In this document: positions 62,721 through 64,000 of the stretch, piece after piece
Numbering within the stretch: position 1 is the first letter of the stretch
How the letters are laid out: each line of letters starts with the position of its first letter
From: Cichorium intybus
Taxonomy: Eukaryota; Streptophyta; Magnoliopsida; Asterales; Asteraceae
Length of the DNA: 64,000 nucleotides
Assembly: GCA_023525715.1 (NCBI GenBank)
Contig: CM042012.1
Span: forward strand, 48,449,561 to 48,513,560
Direction: 5' to 3'
Translations under genes and position numbers: made by a program
The notes under the pieces: model-generated
Seen by the model: only the letters and a program-made list of their open reading frames with translations
The model's database searches: none
Told to the model about the DNA's origin: nothing

Positions 62721-64000
62721 ATGAGGAATAGAAGGAATTCTAACAGAAATCATCCCTTTGATGCTGCTAATTCGACCCGTTTGTTAGCGAGAAATAGTAA
62801 ATCCACTAAAAAGTTTACGTATGGCGGATTTACTTTTGAATCGTCGAATGGAGCTTTTGGAATGAGTTTGATGTCGGAAAAAGATGAAAATATGATTGAT
62901 TCCAAGAGCTTAACAAGCCCTAGAGCTGAAGTCGGGTCGATTAAGCCATTTATTGAAGATCCTGATGTGATTTCCGCAAATTAGATGGAGTTAGCAGGTA
63001 ATTTGAATCCTATTGCTGCCGATGTTCCGAATTTTTATGTTCAATCGATTGTGAAAGGTATTGAAAATCGTAATGTTGGTTCTGAATTGCTTAATCGATT
63101 GGTAGAATCATCTAATGAATTGGTCGAAGATTCTAATCAGAACCAGAAATTGAATAATCAATTGAACAATGGTGAAGTCGAATTCTCTAAACCATTTATT
63201 GAGAAATCTTATGCGATGGATTCTGATTCTCAATTGATTTTGGATGTTGAATCTAATCAAAAGCTGGGAACTACTGAATCGATTACAAAAGAAGAAAGTA
63301 AGAATCTGAATTTGTATGAGGTTAACATGTCCACGATTCCTGATGTTCAAGCTATTAATGGTGTTGAAATTCAGATTGAGAATTCTGAATTGGAACAGAT
63401 TATGGCTGAAGACTCTATTGATTCTGAAGGTGTTTGACATCCTCAGGAAACTACAGATGCTGCCAATTTTATGGTTTCAAAGGGTACTTATGAAGATGTT
63501 GGTCCAGGTTTTCTAGTTCCAATGGTTAAAACTGGTTTGGGTAAGAATAAGCCCCCCTACAACCACGATTGAATAAGATTCGTCTATGCATAAAGGTAAT
63601 TTCTTGCAATTAAACTGGAATGGTGTGAATGAGAAGCAAGATTCTTAAATGTCAAAACTGGAAATCAACTTGATAAGCATAAAAAATCTGTCGAACCTAA
63701 GTCTTTTGCCCAGATTGTCGATTCTAGTAGTAGGTTCCCTAAATGCCACAATTAAAGTTATTCCTAAAACTAATGGTTCAAAGATTGGTGAAGTTGAAAT
63801 GTCTTATTCAAACCTTATGTTGGGAAGTGCCCCTTACCATTCAACCCTTTATGGATTTTTTGTTGATAAACCACCAAATTTTAATTCGGTTCGTTATTTT
63901 GCCTCGTTGATGTGGAAACAACATGGGTTGGAAGACTTAATGGTGAATACTGAAGGGTTTTTCTACTTTCAGTTTAGTACTTTTCAATGGATGATGGAGG
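62721..64000 (+). pseudogene. LINE ORF1 with DUF4283-like region, truncated by the window
   Basis: Starts MRNRRNSNRNHPFDAANSTR. One frame runs to 63437 with a TAG at 62982, encodes an Asn/Glu-rich spacer, and then meets a TGA at 63435. After frameshifts, 63780-64000 encodes TLYGFFVDKPPNFNSVRYFA, SLMWKQHGLEDLMVNTEGFF and YFQFSTFQWMMEV. This matches the DUF4283 region found in ORF1 proteins of plant L1-type LINEs and their relatives, which bind element RNA. Endonuclease and reverse transcriptase would lie beyond the window. Stops and shifts show it is not functional. Confidence 0.7.

Overview
This is a stretch of plant nuclear DNA, AT-rich and dominated by transposable elements. The evidence is plant-type introns, a TRICHOME BIREFRINGENCE-LIKE gene, Ty1/copia and Ty3/gypsy retrotransposons with plant-type primer sites, Helitron, PIF/Harbinger, hAT and Mutator-like DNA, and very long (TA)n tracts. 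The gene content fits a eudicot. An Asteraceae source such as a lettuce relative is my guess only and is not shown by the sequence.

Only one gene looks intact: a five-exon TBL-family O-acetyltransferase on the minus strand (54624-58600), whose exons sum to a 421-codon frame. Next to it lie a decayed multi-exon gene of unrecognised family (about 50640-53840, minus) and a guanylyl-cyclase-like (GUCD1/GC1) gene fragment. An exon of that fragment was split by a copia element, and its next exon is cut by a gypsy LTR-like end.

Layout. 1-10911: a decayed PIF/Harbinger transposase broken up by a hAT MITE (2867-3291, 8-bp duplication) and by (TA)n, then little-coding DNA with a 1.8-kb solo LTR (8818-10609, duplication GGTGG). 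10917-18691: a young, minus-oriented, gag-only copia-type element (duplication GGTTT) with 870/854-bp LTRs, a Met-tRNA primer site, a polypurine tract and about 3.8 kb of non-coding DNA after gag. 18700-25220: Helitron-like helicase and RPA-like gene remnants plus one small unrecognised ORF. 25234-37649: a Mutator-like element with about 275-bp inverted ends that carries YUCCA flavin-monooxygenase gene pieces (a Pack-MULE), later split by a 9.9-kb Athila-type gypsy element (25864-35809, duplication AGGCG). 37660-44139: diverged tandem repeats, MITEs and fold-back DNA. 44259-50206: a copia element (duplication GTTTC) whose pol holds a 1.34-kb hAT element (46436-47773, duplication CTTTTGGA), which itself carries five exons of a peroxisomal NAD-carrier-like gene with their introns. 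54624-58600: the TBL gene. 60569-61635: a large Tourist-like element. 62721-64000: a broken LINE ORF1 with a DUF4283-like region that runs off the window.

The most interesting signal is in the gag-only element. Four copies of a 22-nt conserved core are each closed by a different but self-complementary stem, with further outer pairing in three of them. This is the pattern expected of a selected RNA stem-loop. Second in interest are two separate cases of host-gene capture by DNA transposons (YUCCA by a MULE; a peroxisomal carrier by a hAT).
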